Below are positions 17,634 through 27,279 of a stretch of 64,000 bases of DNA, in pieces (the stretch's first letter is position 1; the number at the start of each line of letters is the position of its first letter). The stretch covers positions 310,001-374,000 of the forward strand of contig NZ_JAFEWD010000002.1 of NCBI RefSeq assembly GCF_017355855.1, given 5' to 3'. The stretch is from Pedobacter sp. SYSU D00535 (GTDB lineage Bacteria; Bacteroidota; Bacteroidia; Sphingobacteriales; Sphingobacteriaceae). The notes below the pieces were generated by a model. It was given only the letters and a program-made list of their open reading frames with translations. It was not told where the DNA came from and did not search any database. The position numbers and the translations under genes are program-made.

Positions 17634-19028
17634 ATGTATTTCAAAAGAATCCTTTTCGTAATCACTCTTATCGCTTTTTCAGCTTGCAGCACTTCCCAAA
17701 AAATTGAATCATTAAAACCTGCTGCCAGCTATTCAAAAGCCCTTGTTTACGATAAGCAAATTTCCCATCTGGCTTTACCTGTCGAAATCAGCATTGCCGA
17801 CATTCAGCTGCAGGTCAATAAGTACTTGAACGGACTAGTTTATGAAGACAATAATCTGCTCGACGACGACCGCGAGCTTAAAGTTTGGAAGCAGGGCCCT
17901 ATTTTGATTTCTGAAATGGATGGTAAACTGCAACTGGAACTCCCTCTGAAAGTTTGGGCTAAGATCCGTTACGGCGTAGAGAAGCTAGGGGTTTCGGCAC
18001 ACGACACCCGGGAGGTGAACCTAAATGGCGTGCTGAAGTTAAGCGCTGCGGTTGGCTTTAGTAACTGGAGGTTGAGCACCGTTACCGAAGTACAGGATGT
18101 GGTATGGACAGAAAGTCCGACCCTTACCATCATGGGCAAAAATTTAGCAATTACCTACCTGATTAATCCAGCCCTTGCGCTATTTAAGGGGAAGATGGGT
18201 AAAATGGTGGATGAGGCGATGGCGAGCTCCGGGGATGTACGGCCGATGGTGCTGGCAGCGCTGGAATCAGTTTGTAAGCCGCGGCAGCTGAACGAGGAAT
18301 ACAACGCCTGGTTGGCAATACAACCATCAGAAGTTTATGCGAGTAAAGCTATTGTTTCTGGCCGAAAAGTTACCATGAACCTGGGGATGAAGGCTTACCT
18401 GGAAACAGCCATCGGCTCAAAACCGGCGCTGACCCTCGACAAGGGGAAGTTGCTGATGAAGGCGGTGGATAAGATGCCCGCCGATTTCAATGTTACAGTT
18501 GCCAGCTTTGTGACTTATCCTAACGCTGCAGCCCTTATTCAGAAAAACCTTGTGGGACAGAAATTTGAATCAGGTAAGCGCTCAGTGACGGTTACGAGTG
18601 TAAATCTCTGGGGGAAAGATAACAAGATGATTATTGAACTGGGGCTGAAGGGTACTGTGAACGGCTTAATCTACCTCTCCGGTATTCCAGGTTACGATGC
18701 CGCCAAACAGGAAATTTTTATGCAACAGGTAGATTTCGTGCTGGATTCAAAAAACAAGCTTTTAAAGATGGGCGATTGGCTAGTGCATGATCTCATCTCG
18801 AAAAAAATAGAAACAAATTGTCGGTTTTCCATTAGCAGCTATTTAAAGGAAGGTCAGAAGTCCATTTCGTCCTTTCTAACAAACTATCAACCCATAGAAG
18901 GGGTAAGGATAAACGGCACGCTTACAAAACTCGCTCCAAATAAAGTTGTTCTTACACCAAACGCTCTGGTGGCTTTGGTTGTAGCTAAAGGAAAAGCAGG
19001 AATAAGTATCAACGGCATGAAACCATAA
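17634..19028 (+). CDS. DUF4403 family lipoprotein
   Basis: A 464-residue predicted lipoprotein. I start at the ATG giving MYFKRILFVITLIAFSACSTSQ, which places a lipobox-like cysteine at residue 18; an in-frame upstream TTG only adds ten residues before this. The sequence matches the DUF4403 family: a repeated structure of paired beta-rich halves with VKVWAKIRYG-type strands, WTESPTLTIMGKNLAITYLINP near residue 160 and GYDAAKQEIFMQQVDFVLDSKNKL near 355. Such proteins may be tubular lipid-binding proteins, but no role has been shown that I know of. It is followed 40 bp later by a histidine kinase gene on the same strand, with no clear functional link. Confidence 0.85.
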   Translation: MYFKRILFVITLIAFSACSTSQKIESLKPAASYSKALVYDKQISHLALPVEISIADIQLQVNKYLNGLVYEDNNLLDDDRELKVWKQGPILISEMDGKLQLELPLKVWAKIRYGVEKLGVSAHDTREVNLNGVLKLSAAVGFSNWRLSTVTEVQDVVWTESPTLTIMGKNLAITYLINPALALFKGKMGKMVDEAMASSGDVRPMVLAALESVCKPRQLNEEYNAWLAIQPSEVYASKAIVSGRKVTMNLGMKAYLETAIGSKPALTLDKGKLLMKAVDKMPADFNVTVASFVTYPNAAALIQKNLVGQKFESGKRSVTVTSVNLWGKDNKMIIELGLKGTVNGLIYLSGIPGYDAAKQEIFMQQVDFVLDSKNKLLKMGDWLVHDLISKKIETNCRFSISSYLKEGQKSISSFLTNYQPIEGVRINGTLTKLAPNKVVLTPNALVALVVAKGKAGISINGMKP

Positions 19029-19068
19029 ACTCCTGTCCGCATTATATGATTCACTTAGCCAGCAGATC

Positions 19069-20694
19069 ATGTTGACCAGAACTGCCAGAAACAATGAAGT
19101 AAACTTCGACATTCTCTTCTATCGAAGTCCGCTGCCGATGTTAATATTTGACGTGGATAGCTTGCGTATTGTCGATGTGAATGACGCAGCCCTCGAATTC
19201 TATGGCTATACGGTAGAGGAGTTCCGGAACATGACGACCCGCGACCTGCGCGTGCCACAGACCAGGAAGGATTTCGATAACTTGGCCCCGCAATTTAAGA
19301 CGGAGGACAAGATCTATGTGGATGCACAGCATCAAAAGAAGTCGGGAGAAGTTGTAGACCTGCAGATCGTTTCGTATTTAATCGAATATGAAGACAAGAC
19401 TTATCGTCTGGGTCAGATGCACGACGTGACCACCAAGGTACGCCAGGCAAGAAATCTGGAAATATTAATATCAATAGGCAAATCTATCTCCGAGGAACTT
19501 GACCCTAAAAGCGTATTGCAAAAGGTAACAGATGCTACTACTCAGCTCTCTGGCGCAGAGTTCGGTGCGTTCTTTTACAACTTACGTAACGAGCAAGGAG
19601 AAGTCTTCCGCATGCATACGTTTTCGGGAGTACCTCCAGAAGCTTGCAAAGAGCTTGAACGGTTTGCCTCCACCTTTCATCCTACATTTTCCCAGGTTCA
19701 GCTATTACGGATCGATGATGTGACGAAAGGTCCCCGATTCGGAAAAAACTTCCCTCATGACAACTTGCGTGGGCAGGACTTGTGTTTAACCAGTTTTATG
19801 TCTGTTCCCGTGATTTCCAAATCCAGGGAAGTAGTGGGTTGCCTGTTGTTTGGGCACCGCCTTACCGGAGTGTTTTCGGAGGAAGCTGAGCACATGGTAG
19901 TGTCAGTAGCATCGCAGGCTGCTATTGCTTTAGATAATGCCACTTTGTTCGAAGATCTGCTGCAGGCTAACAAAGAAAAAGAAGAGTTATTACGGCAGGC
20001 CCAGGAGCAAAATTTCAAGAAAGATGAGTTCCTGAGTATTGCCAGCCATGAACTAAAAACGCCTGTTACCAGCATGAAGGGCTACCTGCAGATATTGACC
20101 AGGCAAGCCCGGAAAGAAGAAAATTCCGCTTATGCAACGATGGTAGACAATGCGAACCGGCAGGTAGATAAGATAGTACGCCTGGTGGATGAACTTCTTA
20201 ATCTTTCCAAGTTGGAGTCAGGAAAGATGGTTTATAACCTGGCCGACTTCGCGATCAGTGAAGTGATTGAAGACGTTATTACTCATTTTGTAAATAGTAG
20301 AACATCACACTCTATCCGAATTTTCGGAGATAAGAGTCAGCAGGTCTACGGCGATAAGAATCGGCTAGAGCAGGTGATCGTTAATCTGATAGACAATGCC
20401 ATCAAATATTCGCCGAAGGCGACAGAAGTATTGGTAGGACTTTCGCAGGAAAGGGGCTATTTTAAGTTGGAAGTCAGGGATTTTGGACCCGGTATCCCCG
20501 AAGAAAAGCTGTCACTCATTTTCGATCGCTTCTACCGGGGCGAAGAGAACTCGTTCAATACATCCGGCCTTGGTTTAGGCTTATATATCTCTTCCGAGAT
20601 TATTAGAAGTCATGATGGAAAAATGGGAGTGGAAAGTGAGATAGGCAAAGGCTCCAATTTTTGGTTCATGATTCCGGCGAGTTCCGGCGCCTAA
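19069..20694 (+). CDS. PAS-GAF sensor histidine kinase, orphan
   Basis: A 541-residue kinase. Domain order: PAS (about 12-120, FYRSPLPMLIFDVDSLRIVDVNDAALEFYGYT), GAF (about 130-295, starting LEILISIGKSISEELDPKSVLQKV), a short coiled segment, HisKA with the phospho-accepting His in FLSIASHELKTPVTSMKGYLQIL (H near residue 327), and HATPase with N box NLIDNAIKYSP, G1 DFGPGIPEEKL and G2 GLGLGLYIS. No membrane segment is present, so it senses cytoplasmic signals through PAS and GAF. No response regulator is adjacent. It lies next to a divergent-convergent pair with the oxidoreductase gene, and another PAS kinase follows 1.2 kb later. Confidence 0.93.
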   Translation: MLTRTARNNEVNFDILFYRSPLPMLIFDVDSLRIVDVNDAALEFYGYTVEEFRNMTTRDLRVPQTRKDFDNLAPQFKTEDKIYVDAQHQKKSGEVVDLQIVSYLIEYEDKTYRLGQMHDVTTKVRQARNLEILISIGKSISEELDPKSVLQKVTDATTQLSGAEFGAFFYNLRNEQGEVFRMHTFSGVPPEACKELERFASTFHPTFSQVQLLRIDDVTKGPRFGKNFPHDNLRGQDLCLTSFMSVPVISKSREVVGCLLFGHRLTGVFSEEAEHMVVSVASQAAIALDNATLFEDLLQANKEKEELLRQAQEQNFKKDEFLSIASHELKTPVTSMKGYLQILTRQARKEENSAYATMVDNANRQVDKIVRLVDELLNLSKLESGKMVYNLADFAISEVIEDVITHFVNSRTSHSIRIFGDKSQQVYGDKNRLEQVIVNLIDNAIKYSPKATEVLVGLSQERGYFKLEVRDFGPGIPEEKLSLIFDRFYRGEENSFNTSGLGLGLYISSEIIRSHDGKMGVESEIGKGSNFWFMIPASSGA

Positions 20695-20754
20695 ACAAGA
20701 AAGCGCCGTAGTAATTGCACACTTTGTGAGGCTCTCTCCGCTTCATTGTTTTGT

Positions 20755-21705
20755 TTAGGGAACGATAACTATTTTCCCTTTTGTATGATGCGTTTCAATT
20801 TGTCGCATGGCAGCGGCTGCTTCGGCCAGAGGGTACCAGTTGCTAAGGTGTACCTTCAGTTTTCCACGATCAGCCATTTCCGCCAGCGCTTCCAATTGAC
20901 GGCTGTTAGGTTCAACAAAAACATACTTAAAATTCAAGTCTTTTGGCAGGTCTTCCCCGGTATTTAGAATAGACACTAGTTTTCCGTCCGGCTTTAGCGA
21001 GGCTAAGCTTTTTTGTAAAGTCTCTCCGCTTGCAGCATCAAAAATAAGATCTACGCCTTCACCGAACAGGTCCCTTAGCTCTGCGGCAATGTCAGTGTCC
21101 CGGTAATCAATCGTATGATCGGCGCCAAGCTCTTTCATATATTCATGGTTAGTCTGGCTTGCCACGCCGACTACCTTCGCCCCCTTTTCTTTTGCAATTT
21201 GAATCCCCATGGTTCCAATACCTCCCGAAGCACCTAAAATAAGTACTACCTGGCCTTCCTGAAGTCTGCCTGCATCGATAAGGGACTGCATGGCCGTTAA
21301 ACCGACTAATGGAATGCCTGCTGCTTCGCTAAAGGTAAGTGTGCGAGGTTTGAGCGCCAGATAGGACTCAGGCAATACGATGTATTCGGCAAACGTTCCA
21401 TGTTGTACCACAGGCCGGCGGGCATAGGCATACACTTCATCACCTGGCTCGAACCTCCGTGCGCTGTAAGCCCTGTCTTCCACAACTCCGGCTACATCCC
21501 ATCCAGGAATGGCAGGAAATTCCACCGGAATAAAAGATTGCAGATAGCCTTCGCGGACGGCTGAATCTACCGGATTTACGCCCGCCGCCCTGATTCGTAT
21601 AAGAACTTCTCCTTCCTTTAGCTCAGGAACAGCTATTTGTTCTAGCGCAATTTTATCAGCAGATCCAAACTCTTTGTAAACTGCCGCTTTCATTAGTCTT
21701 GTCAT
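20755..21705 (-). CDS. NADP-dependent quinone-oxidoreductase-type medium-chain dehydrogenase
   Basis: A 316-residue zinc-independent member of the medium-chain dehydrogenase/reductase superfamily. The catalytic GroES-like N-terminal half (to about 125) includes EFPAIPGWDVAGVVE; the Rossmann motif is LILGASGGIGTMGIQIAKEKGAKVVGVAS near residues 150-178. The cysteines that hold structural zinc in alcohol dehydrogenases are absent, as expected for quinone/enone reductases. Its place between two orphan histidine kinases and its divergent upstream region with a dyad fit an electrophile-stress enzyme. Substrate is not determined. It is transcribed alone. Confidence 0.9.
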   Translation of the reverse strand: MTRLMKAAVYKEFGSADKIALEQIAVPELKEGEVLIRIRAAGVNPVDSAVREGYLQSFIPVEFPAIPGWDVAGVVEDRAYSARRFEPGDEVYAYARRPVVQHGTFAEYIVLPESYLALKPRTLTFSEAAGIPLVGLTAMQSLIDAGRLQEGQVVLILGASGGIGTMGIQIAKEKGAKVVGVASQTNHEYMKELGADHTIDYRDTDIAAELRDLFGEGVDLIFDAASGETLQKSLASLKPDGKLVSILNTGEDLPKDLNFKYVFVEPNSRQLEALAEMADRGKLKVHLSNWYPLAEAAAAMRQIETHHTKGKIVIVP

Positions 21706-21797
21706 AGCGAGATGTTTCCTTAGAAATTTTTTGTACTGCTAATTGTTTTGATTTATCGCATCCATGCTGCAATAAACTAGCCTTCTCCTTTCATCCT

Positions 21798-21823
21798 AAA
21801 ACTATTATCGCAACCGATAGTTT
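21798..21823. promoter_or_regulatory. Dyad in the divergent region between oxidoreductase and kinase genes
   Basis: AAAC...TATCG and CGATA-GTTT pair around a CAAC loop, with a 3-base bulge (TAT) on the left arm. The site lies 92 bp upstream of the oxidoreductase start and 57 bp before the kinase start. It resembles operators of HxlR/MarR-type repressors of quinone reductases; the cognate regulator is not in the window. Confidence 0.45.
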
Positions 21824-21880
21824 AAATTGTGTTTACAGTTAAATACAATCCTTCACGCGTGGAGGGTACAATAAGGTACT

Positions 21881-22939
21881 ATGGATCTGGATACCTACGG
21901 CGAATTTTTAGAAACTCTTCCCCTGGCTAGCTTTCTTTTTGACCTGTCCTCGGGGAAGGTGGTCTATAATAACACTTCATTAAGACGACTTCTTGGCACT
22001 GATCTTCAGGACTTCAGTGCCGGGAAACTGATAGAGTTGGTTCCGCAGGAGGATAGGGCCTACCTGAAAAAGCGATATTCGATGCTACGGAAGGGGAGCG
22101 ACCAGAGAGACCTGGAATTCCGGATTTATGCTAAGGACGGCAAAGAGCGCTGGCTGCGCTTAAGTGCTACGCTTGTAGAAGCAGGAGGTAGAGAATGCAT
22201 AGTTGCTACACTGGCGGATATATCGCCTGAAATAACGAATCTGCATCAGTACAAGAAATTCGCAAATAAAAAAGACTCTATCCTGCAGATACTGGCTCAT
22301 GATCTCAGGGGACCTCTTGGCACCGCACAAATGGCTACCACTGCTATTACTGCCCGGTTGGGAGATTCGGAGCTGGTCAGACTGACGAGGTCCATTTCAA
22401 GTATCCTCAAACAATCGATAGACCTCATTTCTGACTTAACAGAAAGGGAGTTTTTGGAAACAGCTGAGGTAGTATTAGTCAAATCAAGGATTGACGTCGT
22501 CTCTAAAATAAAAGAGTGGTTTGAAGAGTGTCAGAAAGCGGCAGGTCTCTCCAACCGGGTTTTTAAGTTCCTGGCTGATAGGGATAGGGTGTTCTTAACG
22601 GCCGACGAGGGAAAGATTATCCAGATTTTCAACAACTTGCTTACCAATGCTTTAAAGTTCACGCGGGACGGCGGCACGATTAGTCTTTCGATTGAGGAGA
22701 AGCAAAACTCGGTGATGTTTTCAGTGGCCGATGACGGAATAGGGATTCCTGATCATCTGCAGTCTTCGCTTTTTGAGAAGTATACAGAGGCCGGCAGGGC
22801 TGGACTGCAGGGAGAGCCGAGCATAGGGCTAGGTATGTACATTGTTAAAACAATTGTAGAGTGGCACCACGGAACGATTTGGGTAGAAAGTAAAGAAAAC
22901 CAGGGAACGACCGTGTTTTTTGAACTTCCGAAAGCTTAG
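21881..22939 (+). CDS. PAS sensor histidine kinase, orphan
   Basis: A 352-residue kinase with one PAS domain (about residues 8-118; SFLFDLSSGKVVYNNTSLRRLLGTDL and the PAC-type RLSATLVEAGGRECIVATLADIS), a HisKA-like helix pair with HDLRGPLGTAQ (phospho-accepting His near residue 140) and a HATPase domain with NLLTNALKFTRDGG, ADDGIGIPDHL and GLGMYIVK. The proline after the H box is shifted compared with the usual HELRTPL, as is common in this Bacteroidota subgroup. No membrane segments. No response regulator gene is nearby, so it is an orphan. It is separated from the oxidoreductase by a divergent intergenic region with a dyad. Confidence 0.92.
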   Translation: MDLDTYGEFLETLPLASFLFDLSSGKVVYNNTSLRRLLGTDLQDFSAGKLIELVPQEDRAYLKKRYSMLRKGSDQRDLEFRIYAKDGKERWLRLSATLVEAGGRECIVATLADISPEITNLHQYKKFANKKDSILQILAHDLRGPLGTAQMATTAITARLGDSELVRLTRSISSILKQSIDLISDLTEREFLETAEVVLVKSRIDVVSKIKEWFEECQKAAGLSNRVFKFLADRDRVFLTADEGKIIQIFNNLLTNALKFTRDGGTISLSIEEKQNSVMFSVADDGIGIPDHLQSSLFEKYTEAGRAGLQGEPSIGLGMYIVKTIVEWHHGTIWVESKENQGTTVFFELPKA

Positions 22940-23022
22940 CTCTTTTCAAACGGTTTCTCTCTTTCTATTAAAATTTAAAGCAAAATCTGCCTGCACCTGT
23001 TCCTCGAAAAAACAAGCGACCT

Positions 23023-23388
23023 ATGTTTAAGTACCTTAGGGAACATCAAGAAGATACCATGGCTGTGATGGTTACCGGAAAACTGCAACGGGCTGACTAT
23101 GATAGTTTGCTGCCGGAGTTGGAACAGAAGCTGCAGCGTTATGGAAAGGTAAATCTGTACTGGGAGATGAAGGATTTCGAGGGTTGGGACGTTTCGGGTG
23201 CCTGGCAGGACTTAAAGTTGAATGTGAAGCATGCCAATGACTTTAGGCGGGTGGCGATGGTAGGCGATAAGCATTGGGAACAGCAGCTAACTAGTCTGAT
23301 GAAACCGTTTAGCAAGGCGGAGATTAAGTTTTTCGATATGTCGGAGGCTGCAGAGGCCAAGGTATGGGTGCAGGGAAAAAATAGTTGA
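23023..23388 (+). CDS. STAS/SEC14-like (SpoIIAA-like) protein
   Basis: A 121-residue protein matching the SpoIIAA-like family (PF11964): AVMVTGKLQRADYDSLLPELEQKLQRYGKVNLYWEMKDFEGWDVSGAWQDLKLNVKHANDFRRVAMVGDKHWEQQL. The alternating strands and helices fit a STAS/CRAL-TRIO-like fold. No catalytic residues are clear. Family members are widely present in environmental bacteria and are suspected to bind lipids or partner proteins, without firm function. It stands alone 80 bp after a histidine kinase gene on the same strand and could share its transcript. Confidence 0.85.
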   Translation: MFKYLREHQEDTMAVMVTGKLQRADYDSLLPELEQKLQRYGKVNLYWEMKDFEGWDVSGAWQDLKLNVKHANDFRRVAMVGDKHWEQQLTSLMKPFSKAEIKFFDMSEAAEAKVWVQGKNS

Positions 23389-23540
23389 TTGAAATGTCGG
23401 CGGGCTAATCTAAACCTGATTGACGTGGAAAACCCGCAGCCGAAGCAATGACCAGTGAGAGGGGCGAGGATTTGGAACAGAAAGCAGGACTGGCGGTGAA
23501 AAGAGGAGGTTTGCTGTTTTCCAAATAATCCAAAGAAGGA

Positions 23541-23566
23541 GTCATCCGGGCCTCAACACGGATGAC
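23541..23566. terminator. Perfect hairpin between convergent small genes
   Basis: GTCATCCG pairs with CGGATGAC across a 10-base loop. It lies between the convergent STAS-like and DUF3606 genes but has no T run on either side, so terminator function is only possible. The remaining bases from 23389 to 23540 show no gene. Confidence 0.4.
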
Positions 23567-23572
23567 CGATCG

Positions 23573-23782
23573 CTAGGGTACATCTTGCCGCGGAATGCCG
23601 GTCTTTTCTGATAAATACTCCTCTACGTCAATTGGATTGTTTGATTTTACTTCGCGAATTGCTTCGACAACCTCCTCAGTGGTAAGGTTGTATTTTGTTC
23701 GCAAATAGTTTACATCGTAGACCTCTTCAAGGTTAGCTCCCGGCTTATCCTGATCCTCTCTTAAATTTGAATTATCGACCAT
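23573..23782 (-). CDS. DUF3606-type small protein
   Basis: A 69-residue, acidic, soluble protein. The core DVNYLRTKYNLTTEEVVEAIREVKSNNPIDVEEYLSE has the helix-turn-helix-like pattern of DUF3606, small proteins typical of soil and plant-associated bacteria and often linked with stress genes. Length is normal for the family. It has no signal peptide and no operon partner: it is convergent with the STAS-like gene and starts 84 bp before the end of the T9SS plug-type gene, which is on the same strand upstream of it. Function unknown. Confidence 0.78.
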   Translation of the reverse strand: MVDNSNLREDQDKPGANLEEVYDVNYLRTKYNLTTEEVVEAIREVKSNNPIDVEEYLSEKTGIPRQDVP

Positions 23783-23866
23783 GTTATTTCATATTTAGTG
23801 CAACAGATTAACAAGTCCTGATATCAATTGTTGCGGGAAATTTATGTTGGAGAGGGGGCGTATCGA

Positions 23867-25168
23867 TTATCTGCGCACTTCCGTAAAGCCCACCAGTTCT
23901 TCCCATCTGGAGCCAGGCCGGCGGTAGTAGAACAGGACCTGGTAGCTGTTGTTGGTCTGAAAAAAGGAACCTTCAAAGGCGGTATGATCGACGTACCGGG
24001 TGTTGCCAGACCGCTCTACCCACACGTACTGATAATCATAAACGCCCTGTTTAAGCAGGAGATCTCCATAGAAGCGCTGGTTGGCAGCATCGTAGTTGAG
24101 CTTGTTATCTTCCCGCAGATTGTAGGAGTTGAAGCGCCCCACCACGTAGGCGTCACCCTGATCCGAGGGAGCGGAAGCGGCCAGAGTAAATTTTACGGTG
24201 GCGTAATCGGCATCGGTACGATTGTCGCGACCGTCCTGATTACGGATGTAGAAAGCACCATTTTCATCAAAGTTGAAGGTATACCCAAGGGTGTTGAGAT
24301 TGGGATCGGGAAGTAGCTGGACGATGTTCACCGAATCGCGAACGATTCGCGCGACCCGTTCTGTCTGGAAGCGGAGGCTTCGGATATCAAAACGGCGAAA
24401 TTCATTGCCGGCCGGAAAATCAAATAAACGGATGTCGTTATAAACCAACTGCCCCTGACGCACATAAGTAGGTCGTTCTGCCAGCACGGCAATATCAAAC
24501 CGGGCATTTTGCATTACGATTGTCTTGATATCTAAATAAGGATTTTGGATCGCCAGCTGTGGATGATTAATGAGCAGGTTGATCTTCTGGTTCTTATCCC
24601 GACTGGCCACCTGTGTAGAAGCAGCTATTTCGGCACCTATGGAAACTTGCGGGTTCACTACAAAAAAGCGTCGGGTTAAAATCAGCTTCCGCGGATCGTT
24701 GTCTTCGTACACCTTCAGCAGGTAGTTGCCGGAAATTTTGGGCCTGATGCTGAAGTTGGGTAGAGTGACTTCGTAATGGGTGTATTTTTGGAAGGTATTG
24801 AACGAAAAACGGTAATCGTTGATGCGGTCTTCCGAAAAATTCTCGAGGTAATCGATAGGAGAGAGGTTGCTGCTATTCCATTTCGAATCGCAGTGCTCAA
24901 TAGTATAGTAGTAATTCCTGCTGCCGGCTCTCAAGTCGTCGAAGGCGAGAAGGAGCTCATCATTGGAACCCAAAGTGATGACGGGAACAGACTGTTCTTT
25001 CTGGCGGTTATAAAACTCTACGGTCTTTATTTGTGGAAGATCGGTCCAATCGTCGTACATCAGCTGTTGCCCGGGGGTGGCTGCCACAGGGGACGATCTT
25101 GTTCTGCGCTGGGCAGAACAAGATGTAAACAGGACGAGGAGTAATAGAACTGCCGGGAGCTTTTTCAT
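23867..25168 (-). CDS. DUF5103 lipoprotein, type IX secretion system plug-type protein
   Basis: A 433-residue lipoprotein ([20 protein letters not shown]; lipobox cysteine at residue 17). The body matches DUF5103: a beta-rich N-terminal part with [42 protein letters not shown], and a C-terminal part with a carbohydrate-binding-like/E-set fold ([44 protein letters not shown]). In Bacteroidota this family is the plug protein that closes the SprA translocon of the type IX secretion system. No sprA is present here; T9SS genes are scattered in this phylum. The pair gldK-gldN is 20 kb away. Ends 22 bp after the ABC-F stop, so may be co-transcribed with it. Confidence 0.85.
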   Translation of the reverse strand: MKKLPAVLLLLVLFTSCSAQRRTRSSPVAATPGQQLMYDDWTDLPQIKTVEFYNRQKEQSVPVITLGSNDELLLAFDDLRAGSRNYYYTIEHCDSKWNSSNLSPIDYLENFSEDRINDYRFSFNTFQKYTHYEVTLPNFSIRPKISGNYLLKVYEDNDPRKLILTRRFFVVNPQVSIGAEIAASTQVASRDKNQKINLLINHPQLAIQNPYLDIKTIVMQNARFDIAVLAERPTYVRQGQLVYNDIRLFDFPAGNEFRRFDIRSLRFQTERVARIVRDSVNIVQLLPDPNLNTLGYTFNFDENGAFYIRNQDGRDNRTDADYATVKFTLAASAPSDQGDAYVVGRFNSYNLREDNKLNYDAANQRFYGDLLLKQGVYDYQYVWVERSGNTRYVDHTAFEGSFFQTNNSYQVLFYYRRPGSRWEELVGFTEVRR

Positions 25169-25190
25169 GCTTGTATAACAGCGGTGTAAG

Positions 25191-27104
25191 CTAGGCGTTT
25201 TCTAAGTCCAATATTTGTTCGGCGAGGCTTTCCCAATCCGCTTGTACTGTTTGCAAGTCTGTCTTCGCTTTCTGGTAACGTTCGTTGACCTCCCTAAGTT
25301 TCTCCTGGTCGCTGTAAAGGCTTTCATCACCAAGCTCTAGCTCGGCCCGTTTGACCTCTTTCTCCAGCTCATGGATTTTCTCCTCCAGGCTCTGAAGCGT
25401 TTGGTTCAGCTTTTTCAGCTGCTTGCTCTTGTCTTCCGTAGGAGCGGCCTTCTCTTTAGGCTTTTCCTCCTTTTTCGGAGCTGGTGGAGCCGGCTTGTTC
25501 TGCACTACGCGCTTTGATGACCACTCTTCGTACTCCTTGTAAGTACCGGGATAATCTTTAATTTTTTGATCTTCGATGTACCAGATCTTGTTCGCTACGT
25601 TGTCCAGGAAATACCGGTCGTGAGATACGACGATCAGCGTTCCTTCAAACTGCTGCAAGGCCTGGATCAGGATGTTCACCGACTGGATGTCCAGGTGGTT
25701 GGTAGGCTCATCGAGGATCAGGAAATTCGCGTCTGCGGTAAGTGCTTTCGCAAGAGCTACCCTCGATTTTTCACCACCGGATAACACTTTGATTTTTTTG
25801 AATACGTCGTCTCCTGTGAACAGGAAACATCCTAAAATAGAGCGAAGTTCTGTCTCCGTGTGTTTGGGGGCGAAGGCCTGAAGCTCACGCACAATCTCAT
25901 TTTCCAGGTGAAGCGATTCTAACTGGTGCTGTGCGAAGAAGGTCGTGGTAACGTTATGACCCGTTTCTGCCATTCCTTCAAATTCCTTATCTGTTCCTGC
26001 AATGATACGCAGTAGGGTAGATTTACCGCGACCATTCGCTCCGATCAGCGCAATCTTATCGCCTTTCTCAATCACCGCTTCTGCGTCCTTCAAAATTTGC
26101 AGTCCCGGATAGGATTTGCTGATGTGCTCCATGCGTACAACGTGGCGCCCGGACTGCTTGCTGAACTTGAAGCTGAAGTTTACCGTAGGGTTGTCGTCAT
26201 CTACATCATCCACTCGTTCCATTTTCTCCAACGCTTTGATGCGGGATTGAGCCATCTTGGCCTTACTTGCTTTGGCACGGAAACGCTCAATCAGGCGCTC
26301 TTCCTGACGGATCTTGGCTTGCTGGTTTTTAAACTGATTGGCCTGAATCTCTTCGCGTAAAGCTTTCTCTTCTAAATAAAAACTGTAATTACCTGCATAG
26401 GGAATAAGCTTTCCTTTGCGGGATTCCACAATCTTATTTACAATCCTGTCGAGGAAGTAGCGGTCGTGAGATACGATGACGATGGAGCCTTCAAATGCCT
26501 GTAGATAACCTTCCAGCCACTTAATGGATGGTAGATCCAGGTGGTTGGTAGGCTCATCCAGCAGCAGGATATCAGGTGTCTGAAGCAGGATTTTTGCAAG
26601 CATTACCCGCATGCGCCAACCTCCGGAGAAGGTAGCTAAAGGACGGTTCTGTTCGTCCTCACTGAAGCCTAGTCCTGCAAGAATCTCATGGGCTCTGAAT
26701 TCAATGTTGTAACCATCCAGAGCTTCGAATTCATGTTGTTTATCACTCAGCTTATGTAAGATATCGTCGGAGTAGTCGGTCTCTAATTTTTTCAGCAATT
26801 TCTCGATCTCTGTGTGCAGCTGGTTTTGACGTTCAAAAGCTTCCATTGCCACATGAAGAATGCTCTTGTCTGAATTGTAGGAAAGAAGATCCTGGTTAAG
26901 GTAGCCGATCTTGATGTCTTTAGCCATCGAAATCGTTCCGCTGGTGGGAGAGTAAGCACCGACAATCAGTTTAAGCAGTGTTGTTTTTCCTGTACCATTC
27001 GCCCCAATCAGTCCTATTTTCTCGTTGGGTTTGATATGTAAGTTAGCGTCGTCGTATAATGCCCTTGCACCAATCTCGAACGTAAGGTTGTTAATCGCAA
27101 TCAC
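25191..27104 (-). CDS. ABC-F family ATPase, Uup/YdiF-like
   Basis: A 637-residue soluble protein with two ABC domains: Walker [12 protein letters not shown] (about 35-45) and [11 protein letters not shown] (about 355-365); signatures [13 protein letters not shown] and [13 protein letters not shown]; Walker [13 protein letters not shown] and [13 protein letters not shown] linker with many Glu/Lys/Arg joins the domains, and the C-terminus (about 555-637) is a charged coiled coil as in Uup. ABC-F proteins act on the ribosome rather than in membranes. The start codon is GTG; I kept it since [20 protein letters not shown] is the conserved beginning. A TAAATTTG box lies only 4 bp before it, so the mRNA may be leaderless. 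Confidence 0.95.
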   Translation of the reverse strand: MIAINNLTFEIGARALYDDANLHIKPNEKIGLIGANGTGKTTLLKLIVGAYSPTSGTISMAKDIKIGYLNQDLLSYNSDKSILHVAMEAFERQNQLHTEIEKLLKKLETDYSDDILHKLSDKQHEFEALDGYNIEFRAHEILAGLGFSEDEQNRPLATFSGGWRMRVMLAKILLQTPDILLLDEPTNHLDLPSIKWLEGYLQAFEGSIVIVSHDRYFLDRIVNKIVESRKGKLIPYAGNYSFYLEEKALREEIQANQFKNQQAKIRQEERLIERFRAKASKAKMAQSRIKALEKMERVDDVDDDNPTVNFSFKFSKQSGRHVVRMEHISKSYPGLQILKDAEAVIEKGDKIALIGANGRGKSTLLRIIAGTDKEFEGMAETGHNVTTTFFAQHQLESLHLENEIVRELQAFAPKHTETELRSILGCFLFTGDDVFKKIKVLSGGEKSRVALAKALTADANFLILDEPTNHLDIQSVNILIQALQQFEGTLIVVSHDRYFLDNVANKIWYIEDQKIKDYPGTYKEYEEWSSKRVVQNKPAPPAPKKEEKPKEKAAPTEDKSKQLKKLNQTLQSLEEKIHELEKEVKRAELELGDESLYSDQEKLREVNERYQKAKTDLQTVQADWESLAEQILDLENA

Positions 27105-27108
27105 AATG

Positions 27109-27116
27109 CAAATTTA
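27109..27116 (-). promoter_or_regulatory. -7 box immediately before the ABC-F gene
   Basis: TAAATTTG on the minus strand fits TAnnTTTG and ends 4 bp before the GTG start codon. If used, the transcript would begin at or near the start codon. No convincing -33 box is seen. Confidence 0.4.
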
Positions 27117-27279
27117 TAATTTTAACTCTATATAGCTTTCCTCGCAATTAGGCCCGGAAGAAATAGGACTTTGATGCTACAAACGCAAATCGGGAATGCT
27201 TATTTTACTGATCGAAAGGGAAGCCGAATTCAATGCCGGTACGACGAGAGCCTGCCTTCCTTCGTATTCAAGGAGCTGC

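Noticed and set aside
23389-23572. Possible tRNA or small RNA gene in a non-coding gap
   Set aside because: I could not build a cloverleaf and no CCA end or T-loop motif (GGTTCGAATCC-like) is present; only an 8-bp hairpin is found.
23828-24316. Plus-strand open frame inside the T9SS plug-type gene
   Set aside because: It is the antisense shadow of the DUF5103 gene; its composition is that of reversed coding sequence.
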